Shown here in pieces: positions 1 to 6,392 of a DNA stretch of 13,654 nt. Below the pieces are notes generated by a model. It was given only the letters and a program-made list of their open reading frames with translations. It was not told where the DNA came from and did no database searches. The DNA is taken from assembly GCA_019100305.1 (NCBI GenBank), contig JAHRHW010000074.1, positions 1 through 13,654 of the forward strand, given 5' to 3'. Source of the stretch: Candidatus Thiodiazotropha taylori (lineage in GTDB: Bacteria > Pseudomonadota > Gammaproteobacteria > Chromatiales > Chromatiaceae). A program made the position numbers and the translations under genes. Every line of letters starts with the position of its first letter. The first letter of the stretch is position 1.

Positions 1-505
1 GTGCGCCGCCGCCGTTGATGATCTCATCATTGGCCTCGGTGCCGGCGTCATAGGCGTGCAGATAGTAGGTATAGGTGCCTTTGCGCTTGGGGATTCTCAT
101 GCTGTCCAGACCGACAAAACCGTCGTTGGTCGGCAGCAGCATGGCGACGATGGAGAGGAAGCGCTTTTTCTTGCCGAAATCGTAGAAATCCGCCGTTGTT
201 GAGGCGCCGGGTGCCAGCAGGCCACCAGCCGGGTTGTCCACATAGTCATTGCCCGTGGCATCCAGGTCTGCGATAAGGCCGCCGGTATTCCCGCCTTCCG
301 CCATTGCCTGCAGATTGGCCGAAGCGGCTTCGCCGAGTTCAAACAGATCGGCTTTACGGTCGTGCTTGGCGACCAGCAGAGGGGTGAAATAGATGGCGTT
401 GGTCAGGTTGGTGATCTCCACGCTCAGGGTGCGGTCATCTGCCAAAGTTGTGGTTCCATACAGCATGCTCGCTGATACCAGCAGGCTGGTTAAGGTCTTT
501 TTCAT
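1..505 (-). CDS. Spondin_N-domain secreted protein (5' part, runs off the window)
   Basis: The reading frame starts at ATG 505-503 and stays open to the window edge, giving 168 residues without a stop. A clear Shine-Dalgarno AAAGGAG (514-520) precedes the ATG with 8-base spacing. Residues 1-22 form a Sec signal peptide (MKK, hydrophobic core, ending TTLA before DD). From about residue 27 the sequence follows the bacterial spondin-domain pattern as I remember it: VEITNLTNAIYFTPLLVAKHD, ELGEAAS, AEGGNT, RFLSIVAMLLPTNDGFVGLD and YDAGTEANDE. The acidic Asp/Glu-rich loops would suit calcium binding. Bacterial members of this family are exported, mostly of unknown role, and possibly adhesive. The gene is divergent from ribBA. 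The family call is from motif memory and I am fairly sure of it; the function is unknown. Confidence 0.8.
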   Translation of the reverse strand, partial: MKKTLTSLLVSASMLYGTTTLADDRTLSVEITNLTNAIYFTPLLVAKHDRKADLFELGEAASANLQAMAEGGNTGGLIADLDATGNDYVDNPAGGLLAPGASTTADFYDFGKKKRFLSIVAMLLPTNDGFVGLDSMRIPKRKGTYTYYLHAYDAGTEANDEIINGGGA

Positions 506-529
506 GGTTAATTCTCCTTTAGGTATAAG

Positions 530-587
530 ACAGCGCAGCCCCATGGATCGAGTGAAAGCTGAAGCAGGTTGGTCGGGCCTGCGCTGT
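530..587. repeat. Inverted repeat / stem-loop in the spondin-gene leader
   Basis: ACAGCGCAGCCC (530-541) is complementary to 575-587, with one bulged base and a loop of about 33 bases. In the minus-strand transcript the hairpin ends about 9 bases before the AAAGGAG ribosome binding site of the spondin gene. The segment GCAGG/CCTGC (564-568 with 578-582) offers a competing local hairpin that uses the same right arm. Confidence 0.6.
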
Positions 588-620
588 AATGAGGAGTCTG
601 GGCTTTGAGTTTCGCGGCAG

Positions 621-653
621 GATCACGAAATCATCACGAATAGATCACAAACT
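621..653. promoter_or_regulatory. Three direct repeats with 11-base period, response-regulator-like operator
   Basis: GATCAC at 621, CATCAC at 632 and GATCAC at 643 are each followed by an A-rich pentamer, so a TCACGAA-like heptamer recurs exactly every 11 bases. Tandem half-sites spaced by one helical turn are the usual arrangement for OmpR/PhoB-family regulators. The site lies between the divergent spondin and ribBA genes, just upstream of the putative ribBA promoter, so it could serve either gene. The regulator is unknown. Confidence 0.45.
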
Positions 654-691
654 GCCGGGTAGTATTGCTTGATGCTCTGACCGGCGGGCTC

Positions 692-700
692 TGATACAAT
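692..700 (+). promoter_or_regulatory. Putative extended -10 promoter for ribBA
   Basis: TGATACAAT has the TGn extension plus a TACAAT hexamer. A weak TTGATG lies at 669-674, but the 20-base spacing is long, so the extended -10 would have to carry recognition. It would place the transcript start about 30 bases before the ribBA ATG. No FMN riboswitch architecture is visible in 506-737. Confidence 0.4.
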
Positions 701-737
701 AATCGGTTCACTCTGGACAAAACCCATAGAAGTTTCC

Positions 738-1853
738 ATGTCGTTGAACACCACAGAAGAAATCATTGAAGACCTGAAGCAGGGCAAAATGGTCGTCATC
801 ATGGATGATGAGGATCGGGAAAACGAGGGTGACCTCGTGATGGCAGCCGAGGCGGTGACCCCGGATGCGATCAATTTCATGGCCCGCTATGGCCGCGGAT
901 TGATCTGCCTTACCTTGACCAAAGAGCACTGCAGTCAGCTGCGCCTGCCGTTGATGGTCACTACCGACGATGAGCTGGCGGCGACCAATTTCACGGTCTC
1001 AATCGAGGCGGCGGAGGGGGTTACCACCGGAATCTCCGCGGCAGACCGCTCCACCACCGTGCTCGCCGCCGTGGCACAGGATGCCAAGCCTCAGGATCTG
1101 GTCCAGCCCGGACATATCTTCCCTCTGATGGCGCAGCCGGGTGGTGTACTGGTGCGTGCCGGGCATACCGAGGCGGGCTGCGATCTGGCCAGACTGGCCG
1201 GTCTCTCTCCGGCCTCGGTGATCGTGGAGATCCTCAACGAGGATGGCACCATGGCCCGTCGCGCCGATCTGGAGAAGTTCGCGGCCGAACACGATTTGAA
1301 GATGGGCACCATCGCCGATCTGATCCAGTATCGGATACAGAATGAGACCACCATCGAACGGGTGAGTGAGTGTCATTTCCCCACTGAGTTTGGCGATTTT
1401 CGTCTGGTCGCTTATCAGGATATGGTGGACAACGATCTCCATCTGGCTCTGGTCAAAGGCCACCCCAGCGCAGATCGACCAACCCTGGTACGGGTACACA
1501 TGCAGAACAGTCTGTGCGATCTGTTCGAGGCTAAGGTCAGCGAGTGCGGATGGCCCCTGCGTCATGCCATGAGCTACATCAGCAAGCAGGAAGAAGGGGT
1601 GATCGTGGTGCTGCGGAATCACGATACCGCCCGGGAGATCGTACAGCGGATGATGGAGTTCCAGACTCAGAGCAGCGGTCATCAGAAATACCACAAAAAG
1701 GACAACAGCAAAGAGTTGCGCACCTATGGCGTGGGGGCGCAGATCCTCTCCGATCTGGGTGTCAGGAAGATGCGTGTATTGAGTGCACCGAAGAGTATCC
1801 ACGCGCTGTCCGGATTCGATATGGAAGTCACCGAGTATGTGGAAGCGGAGTAG
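738..1853 (+). CDS. ribBA: 3,4-dihydroxy-2-butanone-4-phosphate synthase fused to a degenerate GTP cyclohydrolase II domain (RibBX-like)
   Basis: The protein has 371 residues. The N-terminal half (about 1-200) is a complete RibB domain, which converts ribulose 5-phosphate to 3,4-dihydroxy-2-butanone 4-phosphate plus formate. It carries DDEDRENEGDL at 23-33, ADRSTT at 102-107 and RAGHTEAGCDL at 140-150. The C-terminal half (about 205-371) aligns with RibA from VRVH (251-254), but the zinc-binding pattern C...CxC is broken: the first two cysteine positions are N257 and S268, and only C270 remains. The QEGRGIGL loop is replaced by NHDTAREI (294-301). GTP cyclohydrolase activity is therefore unlikely, as in the RibBX variant known from Proteobacteria, and a separate ribA should exist elsewhere. 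AGAAG (728-732) serves as a weak ribosome binding site. ribH follows 78 bases downstream on the same strand. Confidence 0.95.
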   Translation: MSLNTTEEIIEDLKQGKMVVIMDDEDRENEGDLVMAAEAVTPDAINFMARYGRGLICLTLTKEHCSQLRLPLMVTTDDELAATNFTVSIEAAEGVTTGISAADRSTTVLAAVAQDAKPQDLVQPGHIFPLMAQPGGVLVRAGHTEAGCDLARLAGLSPASVIVEILNEDGTMARRADLEKFAAEHDLKMGTIADLIQYRIQNETTIERVSECHFPTEFGDFRLVAYQDMVDNDLHLALVKGHPSADRPTLVRVHMQNSLCDLFEAKVSECGWPLRHAMSYISKQEEGVIVVLRNHDTAREIVQRMMEFQTQSSGHQKYHKKDNSKELRTYGVGAQILSDLGVRKMRVLSAPKSIHALSGFDMEVTEYVEAE

Positions 1854-1872
1854 GCTTCCCACTGAGTTGCAT

Positions 1873-1890
1873 CTGAATCGGCGGATTCAG
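1873..1890 (+). promoter_or_regulatory. Stem-loop between ribBA and ribH
   Basis: CTGAATC (1873-1879) pairs perfectly with GATTCAG (1884-1890) around a GGCG tetraloop. It is followed by an A/T-rich stretch but no T run, so it looks more like an mRNA processing or stabilising hairpin, or a partial attenuator, than a full terminator. Confidence 0.45.
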
Positions 1891-1931
1891 GTAATATTGA
1901 GTTCAATTGGTTACTAATCAGGAATAACAGA

Positions 1932-2402
1932 ATGACGATCAAGACAATCGAAGGGGCAATGACTGTCGACAACGCACGCTTTTGCCTGGTGGCGGCGCGC
2001 TTCAACAGTTTCATTGTTGAGAGTCTGCTGGATGGGGCGATCGATACCCTGAAGCGCCATGGGGCCAACGAGGACGATTTGACCCTGGTGCGTCTGCCCG
2101 GAGCCTTCGAGATGCCGGTGGCGCTCGAGAAGCTTGCAGCCAGCGGTAAATACGATGCCATCATCGCCCTCGGCGCGGTGATTCGCGGCGGTACCCCCCA
2201 TTTCGATTATGTGGCCGGCGAGTGTGTCAAAGGTATGGCTCAGGTCAGCCTCAAGCACGGTGTGCCGATCGCTTTTGGTGTGTTGACGGTGGATACCATC
2301 GAACAGGCCATCGAACGGGCTGGTACCAAGGCAGGCAATAAGGGTGCGGAAGCCACCCTCTCTGCCATCGAAATGGTCAATCTTCTACGTCAGATCGATT
2401 AA
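1932..2402 (+). CDS. ribH: 6,7-dimethyl-8-ribityllumazine synthase
   Basis: This 156-residue protein has the usual length for RibH (RibE in some nomenclatures). It condenses 5-amino-6-ribitylaminouracil with dihydroxybutanone phosphate to form lumazine, the penultimate step of riboflavin synthesis, and family members assemble into pentamers or 60-mer capsids. Visible motifs are ARFN (22-25), LPGAFEMP (55-62), GAVIRGGTPHFDYV (81-94) with the catalytic His90, FGVLTVDT (115-122) and the phosphate-side Arg129 in ERAGTKAGNKG. AGGA lies 7 bases before the ATG. The stop codon overlaps the nusB start (TAATG), so nusB is probably translationally coupled. Its co-substrate comes from the upstream ribBA product. 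Confidence 0.97.
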   Translation: MTIKTIEGAMTVDNARFCLVAARFNSFIVESLLDGAIDTLKRHGANEDDLTLVRLPGAFEMPVALEKLAASGKYDAIIALGAVIRGGTPHFDYVAGECVKGMAQVSLKHGVPIAFGVLTVDTIEQAIERAGTKAGNKGAEATLSAIEMVNLLRQID

Positions 2403-2836
2403 TGAGCGAAAAACGCAGTCAGGCAAGGCGACATGCGGTACAGGCAATCTACCAGTGGCAGATGGCCGGTCAGGATGTCTCCGATATCGCCAATCAATTT
2501 CTCGAAGAGCAGGAGCTCTCCAGCTTCGAGGTTCCCTATTTCCAGGATCTGCTGCAGGGGGTTCCTTGCAACCTGGGGCAGCTGGATGAGCTGCTCAAAC
2601 CCTCCCTCGACCGGGCCATCGACAGTGTCGATCCAGTGGAGCGGGCGATATTGAGAATCGGCGCCTACGAACTGCAGCACAAAATCGAAATACCCTACCG
2701 GGTGGTGATCAACGAAGCGGTTGAGATGGCCAAGGTGTTTGGTGCCGAACAGGGCCACAAGTTCGTCAACGGCGTGCTTGATCAGGTGGCCAGAAAGGTC
2801 CGGGCGGTTGAGATGGATGCCAAATCGAAAGGCTGA
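2402..2836 (+). CDS. nusB: Transcription antitermination protein NusB
   Basis: The 144-residue, mostly helical protein matches NusB along its length: RRHAVQAIYQWQ near the N-terminus, then DPVERAILRIGAYEL, IPYRVVINEAVEMAK and GHKFVNGVLDQVA in the C-terminal half. NusB binds boxA RNA together with NusE (ribosomal protein S10) to support antitermination on rRNA operons. The ATG shares its A with the ribH stop codon and there is no strong independent ribosome binding site, which fits coupling to ribH. The ribH-nusB order is conserved in many proteobacteria, usually followed by thiL. Here thiL is about 3.5 kb away, beyond a minus-strand block. No intrinsic terminator with a T run is visible after the stop. 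Confidence 0.96.
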   Translation: MSEKRSQARRHAVQAIYQWQMAGQDVSDIANQFLEEQELSSFEVPYFQDLLQGVPCNLGQLDELLKPSLDRAIDSVDPVERAILRIGAYELQHKIEIPYRVVINEAVEMAKVFGAEQGHKFVNGVLDQVARKVRAVEMDAKSKG

Positions 2837-2890
2837 TACCTGAGGAGCGGATTCGTCTTTGGCATCTGCCGTTGGTCAGACTGATGGCAG

Positions 2891-3055
2891 CCGCGAATGG
2901 ACGCCAATCACCGCAAACATCCCGCAAATAAAAGATTTGCTATTGTCGCCATTCCGGCAATGGCCTGAGCCCATCCACCTGTTATACCTGAATCTTTGTC
3001 TGACTCACTACTATTCAGTGGATAACCATTTGCGTTTATTCGCGTTCATTTGCGG
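2891..3055. repeat. Imperfect inverted repeat at the nusB/modC junction
   Basis: The left arm 2891-2918 (begins CCGCGAATGGACGCC) matches the reverse complement of 3027-3055 (reads CCGCAAATGAACGCG) at about three quarters of positions. Each arm is itself built from degenerate repeats of about 10 bases (CATTTGCGTT, TATTCGCGTT, CATTTGCGGA in the right arm). The 110 or so bases between the arms contain no gene. The element fills most of the gap between the convergent nusB and modC genes and may be a MITE- or REP-type sequence. Confidence 0.6.
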
Positions 3056-3068
3056 ACTGAAACATGCA

Positions 3069-4142
3069 TCAAGCGAGCAGCGCGACACTCTTTACCTGGG
3101 CATAGAGCATCATCCCCTCATGGATGCCGATGCCCATGGCTGAACGGCGGGTAATGCGCGACAGCAGGGTCTGGCCATCCTCCAGTTCCAGGCGTACCAG
3201 CATCTGGGTCGGGTTGATATCGTGGGTATCGATCACCCGGGCAGGCAGGATGTTTAAAATGCTGGTGTCCGAATGGGCATGTATCGCCAGACTCACATCC
3301 CTGGCCTGGATCTGTACCCGGGCATGACGCCCTACCGGCAGATCCTCCCTCGGCACCGCCACCCGGTTGCCCTGAAGGGAGATCCAGGTGAGATGGTAGC
3401 TGTTGTCATGGGAGCTTACCGTACCCTCTAGAAACGCCGAGGCGTCGCCGTAGCCGGAGAGGGGGAGATCGAGTCGGGTCAACAGGTTGGCGGCCTCACC
3501 GGATGCGATTACCTTGCCCTGATCGAGCAGCACCATGCGGTCGGCCAGCCTGGCGACTTCGTTGGGATCGTGGGAGACATAGATCGAGGGGATGCCGAGT
3601 TCGTCGTGCAGGCTCTCCAGGTAGGGGAGGATCAGCTGTTTGGCGCCATGGTCGAGGGCCGACAGAGGCTCATCCATCAGTAACAGCCTCGGACTGGTCA
3701 GCAGGGCGCGGGCAATCGCCACCCGTTGACGCTCTCCGCCGGAGAGCTTGTGGGTCTCCCGTTTCAGCAGTCTGGCAATGCCGAGCAGTTCCACCACATC
3801 GTGAAAGGCGATCAGGCGCGCCTTCTCGGCCACCCGGCGCATGCCGTACTCCAGGTTGCGACGCACCGAGAGATGGGGGAACAGACTCGCCTCCTGAAAC
3901 ACATACCCCAGGGCCCGGCGGTGAGGCGGCAGAAAGCGGCGCTGATCCTGCCACACCTCATCATTGATACGAACCAGCCCCTGGGAGGGGCGCTCCAGGC
4001 CCGCAATCGCTCTCAATACGCTGGTTTTGCCGGAACCGGAGGAGCCGAACAGGGCGGTGACTCCCTGGGCCGGTACGGAGAAGGCCACATCCAGATCGAA
4101 ATCACCCAGCTGATTGGCTATCCGGACCTCGATCTCGCTCAT
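3069..4142 (-). CDS. modC: Molybdate ABC transporter ATP-binding protein
   Basis: The 357-residue protein is the energising subunit of the molybdate importer. The ATPase domain (about 1-235) shows Walker A GSSGSGKT (33-40), Q-loop Gln83, signature LSGGERQRVAIARAL (133-147), Walker B LLLMDEPLSALD (153-164) and the switch His191 in VSHD. The C-terminal part (about 290-357, from ILNILPARV) is a MOP/TOBE-type molybdate-binding domain, which separates ModC from sulfate or iron ATPases. The length is typical for ModC. The ATG overlaps the modB stop by four bases (ATGA), so translation is coupled. It is the last gene of modA-modB-modC and converges on nusB. Confidence 0.96.
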   Translation of the reverse strand: MSEIEVRIANQLGDFDLDVAFSVPAQGVTALFGSSGSGKTSVLRAIAGLERPSQGLVRINDEVWQDQRRFLPPHRRALGYVFQEASLFPHLSVRRNLEYGMRRVAEKARLIAFHDVVELLGIARLLKRETHKLSGGERQRVAIARALLTSPRLLLMDEPLSALDHGAKQLILPYLESLHDELGIPSIYVSHDPNEVARLADRMVLLDQGKVIASGEAANLLTRLDLPLSGYGDASAFLEGTVSSHDNSYHLTWISLQGNRVAVPREDLPVGRHARVQIQARDVSLAIHAHSDTSILNILPARVIDTHDINPTQMLVRLELEDGQTLLSRITRRSAMGIGIHEGMMLYAQVKSVALLA

Positions 4143-4816
4143 GGACGATGGCTCCGGGTGTAGCGGCCATTGACCAGGTAGAGGGTCATCAGTACCAGGA
4201 ATGAGAAGGCCAGCATACCGGCAGCGAGCAGGTGGGCCTGATCGTACTCAAGCGACTCAACATGGTCGTAGATCGCTACCGAGAGCACCTTGGTCTCACC
4301 GGGAATGTTACCGCCGATCATCAGAACCACCCCGAATTCACCTATGGTGTGGGCGAAGCAGAGGACCGCTGCAGTTAGGAATCCAGGCCGAGCCAGGGGA
4401 ATCACGATCGTGACAAAACGGTCCCAGGGAGAAGCGCGAAGGGTTGAGGCGACCTCCATCGGTCGGGGCCCCAGAGCCTCGAAGGCGTTCTGCAGTGGTT
4501 GGACCACAAAGGGTAGGGAGTAGAGGACCGAGGCGAACACCAGACCTTCGAAGGTGAAGGGCAGCGTGCCGATGCCCATCGCCTGGGTAAGCTGGCCCAC
4601 CGGGCCGTCCGGAGCGAGCATGATCAGCAGATAGAAACCGAGTACCGTAGGCGGCAGCACCAGGGGCAGGGCCACCACGGCGGCCAGGGCCTGTTTGTAC
4701 CAGACATGGGTTCTGGCCAGCCACCAGGCAATCGGTGTGCCGATGATCAGCAGCAGCACAGTGGTGGTGCCAGCCAGTTTCAGGGTCAACCAGACAGGTT
4801 GCCAGTCAAAGTCCAT
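4139..4816 (-). CDS. modB: Molybdate ABC transporter permease
   Basis: This is an inner-membrane permease with about five or six hydrophobic segments. The cytoplasmic EAA loop (EVASTLRASPWDRFVTIVIP, from about residue 121) contacts ModC. I choose ATG 4816-4814 because GGAG sits 6 bases upstream. The frame can be extended to TTG at 4828, adding four residues, but that TTG overlaps the same Shine-Dalgarno and is less likely. The resulting 225 residues are normal for ModB. The stop overlaps the modC start. A 63-base gap separates it from modA. Confidence 0.95.
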   Translation of the reverse strand: MDFDWQPVWLTLKLAGTTTVLLLIIGTPIAWWLARTHVWYKQALAAVVALPLVLPPTVLGFYLLIMLAPDGPVGQLTQAMGIGTLPFTFEGLVFASVLYSLPFVVQPLQNAFEALGPRPMEVASTLRASPWDRFVTIVIPLARPGFLTAAVLCFAHTIGEFGVVLMIGGNIPGETKVLSVAIYDHVESLEYDQAHLLAAGMLAFSFLVLMTLYLVNGRYTRSHRP

Positions 4817-4822
4817 AGTCCG

Positions 4823-4826
4823 CTCC
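4823..4826 (-). promoter_or_regulatory. Ribosome binding site that fixes the modB start
   Basis: GGAG on the minus strand, 6 bases before ATG 4816, favours that codon over the in-frame TTG at 4828, which would place this site inside the coding sequence. Confidence 0.6.
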
Positions 4827-4879
4827 AACAGACGCTAATAGAGATTGATGTTGGATCACCATACCTCGACTCGTGCTGT

Positions 4880-5641
4880 CTACTCCACCCCGTAGCCGTA
4901 GGCCTGGATCAGCTGTTTCGCCTTTTCACTCTTGAGAAAGTCGAGAAAGGCGTGGGCAGCGGGGTTGTCCTGGCCCTTGTTTAACAAAACCGCTGCCTGA
5001 TCAATCGGTGCATAGTAGCTCTCCGGGATCTCCCATAAGGTACCGCTTTCGCCCTGCCATGCCTTGATCTGGGCCAAGGCGACAAAACCGGCATCCGCAT
5101 TGCCGGTTGCCACGAACTGAAAGGTCTGAGCAATCGAATCGCCCTTGACCAACCTGGATCGCATCGACTTCATGACACCAAGATGCTGCATCACCTGTTG
5201 TGCCGCCAGACCGTAGGGGGCGGTTTTCGGATTGGCGAGCGCCAGGTGCCTGAAATCAGCCCCATTGAGATAGGACTCGCCCTCACTAAACAGTGACTCC
5301 CGGAGACTCCACAGAACCAGTTTTCCCCGCGCATAGACAAAGCCGCTGCCGGATACCGCAAGACCCTCGTTTTGCGCTTTTTCAGGCCTCGCTCGGTCGG
5401 CAGCCAGAAAGACCTCAAATGGTGCGCCATGCTCGATCTGTGAATAGAGTTTGCCGGTGGAACCGTAGCTGATCCTGGTGGTATGACCTGTCTGCTGCTC
5501 GAACCGCTCAGCCAGGATACGCGCCACATCGGTGAAATTGGCGGCGATGGCGAGTTTGACTTCTGCAGCTTCAACACCGGTGGCGGAGAGAACAAGCGTT
5601 AGCAGGAGTGTGGATAGCGGTTTCACAGATCTTCCAGTCAT
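4880..5641 (-). CDS. modA: Molybdate-binding periplasmic protein
   Basis: The 253-residue periplasmic solute-binding protein delivers molybdate (or tungstate) to ModBC. A Sec signal peptide (hydrophobic LSTLLLTLVLSATG) ends at VEA, about residue 25. The mature part shows LAIAANFTDV, then ISYGSTGKLYSQIEHGAPFEVFLAADRARP (typical of ModA), then NPKTAPYGLAAQQV and ATGNADAGFVALAQ. The ATG at 5641 has no visible ribosome binding site. An in-frame GTG at 5626, five codons in, is preceded by GGAAG and would give a tidier signal peptide starting MKPLSTLLL, so it is a serious alternative start. The gene is the first of modABC and lies about 76 bases downstream of the start predicted from the sigma-54 promoter. 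Confidence 0.95.
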   Translation of the reverse strand: MTGRSVKPLSTLLLTLVLSATGVEAAEVKLAIAANFTDVARILAERFEQQTGHTTRISYGSTGKLYSQIEHGAPFEVFLAADRARPEKAQNEGLAVSGSGFVYARGKLVLWSLRESLFSEGESYLNGADFRHLALANPKTAPYGLAAQQVMQHLGVMKSMRSRLVKGDSIAQTFQFVATGNADAGFVALAQIKAWQGESGTLWEIPESYYAPIDQAAVLLNKGQDNPAAHAFLDFLKSEKAKQLIQAYGYGVE

Positions 5642-5727
5642 GATTCGATACTACATTGGGACCACGATTCGAAGCTGCCATTCAGTGTGCATTCGATTGG
5701 GTGGTTCAGACCAACCCTATCGTATTC

Positions 5728-5744
5728 TGCAATCCAGGTGCCAA
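5728..5744 (-). promoter_or_regulatory. Sigma-54 (RpoN) promoter for modABC
   Basis: The minus strand reads TTGGCACCTGGATTGCA. The -24 GG and -12 GC are separated by exactly 10 bases, and only the base after CAC departs from the consensus TTGGCACG-N4-TTGCA. The predicted transcript start is near 5717. This match is seen directly; its use in vivo is inference. Confidence 0.75.
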
Positions 5745-5760
5745 TATTTTTTTATATTAA

Positions 5761-5773
5761 TAACAATGGGATA
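5761..5773 (-). promoter_or_regulatory. Weak IHF-like site between the activator site and the -24 element
   Basis: The minus strand reads TATCCCATTGTTA, which matches WATCAANNNNTTR except for two C-for-A changes. Its position between the upstream site and the sigma-54 promoter is where IHF bends DNA at such promoters. The surrounding sequence is A/T rich. Confidence 0.3.
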
Positions 5774-5796
5774 GGTTGGGTATGTTCGTAGAAGCC

Positions 5797-5812
5797 TGTC
5801 GCTGATACAACA
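5797..5812. promoter_or_regulatory. TGT-N10-ACA site, NifA-type upstream activator sequence
   Basis: TGTCGCTGATACAACA fits the NifA binding consensus TGT-N10-ACA. Its centre is about 87 bases upstream of the predicted sigma-54 start of modABC. A chance match in a 100-base stretch is expected a few percent of the time, so it is suggestive only because the sigma-54 promoter is next to it. Confidence 0.45.
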
Positions 5813-5864
5813 ATTGTCCTATTTGCCCCAGCCACATTAATGGCCTCAGCCGATACCGCTGGAG

Positions 5865-6278
5865 TTAAAAATCTTCGTGCTCGCCTTTGGCCTGACTGTG
5901 CCGGTAGCGAAGCACCAGAATGGCGAAGGTCAACATCAGGATTGCGCCGGTAATGGTGAGAATCGTCTCATTCGGCATCTGTTTGATATCGATGGTCAGC
6001 AAGCGGGTCAGGGCGGTGATCGCGATATAGATCAGAAACTGCACCGGCAGTCTGCGGGTTTTGAAATAGATACCGACCATGGCGCCCAGCTCCAGGTAGA
6101 TGAAAAGCAGCAGGATGTCTTTGAGGGTCGCATGACCGTGGCTGACCATCTCCATGTAGGCCACCACGCCGGACCAGACCACTGTGGCGCCGATTACGAA
6201 CAGGCCGACAATGTGGAAGGTCTCGACCAGGATATCTCCCAGTTTCTCGATGATCTGGAAACTCTTCGGTTCACTCAT
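5865..6278 (-). CDS. psiE: PsiE-family inner-membrane protein
   Basis: The 137-residue protein has four predicted membrane helices, at about 21-41, 54-72, 77-95 and 105-123, with short polar ends. The segments YLELGAMVGIYFKTRRLPVQ and ALTRLLTIDIKQ are characteristic of the PsiE (phosphate-starvation-inducible) family, whose biochemical role is unknown. AGGGG lies about 9 bases before the ATG. It is codirectional with modABC, but a 223-base gap holding the sigma-54 promoter separates them, so co-transcription is not required. It is divergent from thiL across a 114-base region. The symbol is given by family resemblance. Confidence 0.8.
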   Translation of the reverse strand: MSEPKSFQIIEKLGDILVETFHIVGLFVIGATVVWSGVVAYMEMVSHGHATLKDILLLFIYLELGAMVGIYFKTRRLPVQFLIYIAITALTRLLTIDIKQMPNETILTITGAILMLTFAILVLRYRHSQAKGEHEDF

Positions 6279-6342
6279 TACTACCGCCCCTTTTTTCTTC
6301 TTTTTAGTTCAACCCCGGAGGGAATCTCGCTTTGTTCTTCTA

Positions 6343-6372
6343 TTGGTGGAAAGTTACACTGCCAATTATAGG
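6343..6372 (+). promoter_or_regulatory. Putative thiL promoter in the psiE/thiL divergent region
   Basis: TTGGTG (6343-6348) is followed after 17 bases by TTATAG (6366-6371). On the opposite strand a perfect TATAAT (6365-6370) overlaps it and could belong to psiE, though no good -35 accompanies it. thiL has been separated from nusB and would need its own promoter. Confidence 0.4.
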
Positions 6373-6392
6373 AGACAATTGCTGATTATCAG

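Noticed and set aside
506..737. FMN riboswitch upstream of ribBA, suggested by GACCGGCGG at 679-687
   Set aside because: Only this short string resembles the conserved element; the remaining conserved stems and loops are not present in order.
999..1862. Long minus-strand open frame opposite ribBA
   Set aside because: It mirrors the codon structure of a clear ribBA gene on the other strand and has no recognisable domain.
2891..3055. CRISPR-like repeats at the nusB/modC junction
   Set aside because: The units are about 10 bases, contiguous and inverted, with no spacers.
3503..3967. Open frame opposite modC
   Set aside because: The translation is arginine- and proline-rich low-complexity, typical of a shadow frame over a high-GC gene.
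5642..5864. ModE operator upstream of modA
   Set aside because: The A/T-rich stretch at 5743-5766 is not the required inverted TATA-type palindrome with the usual spacing.
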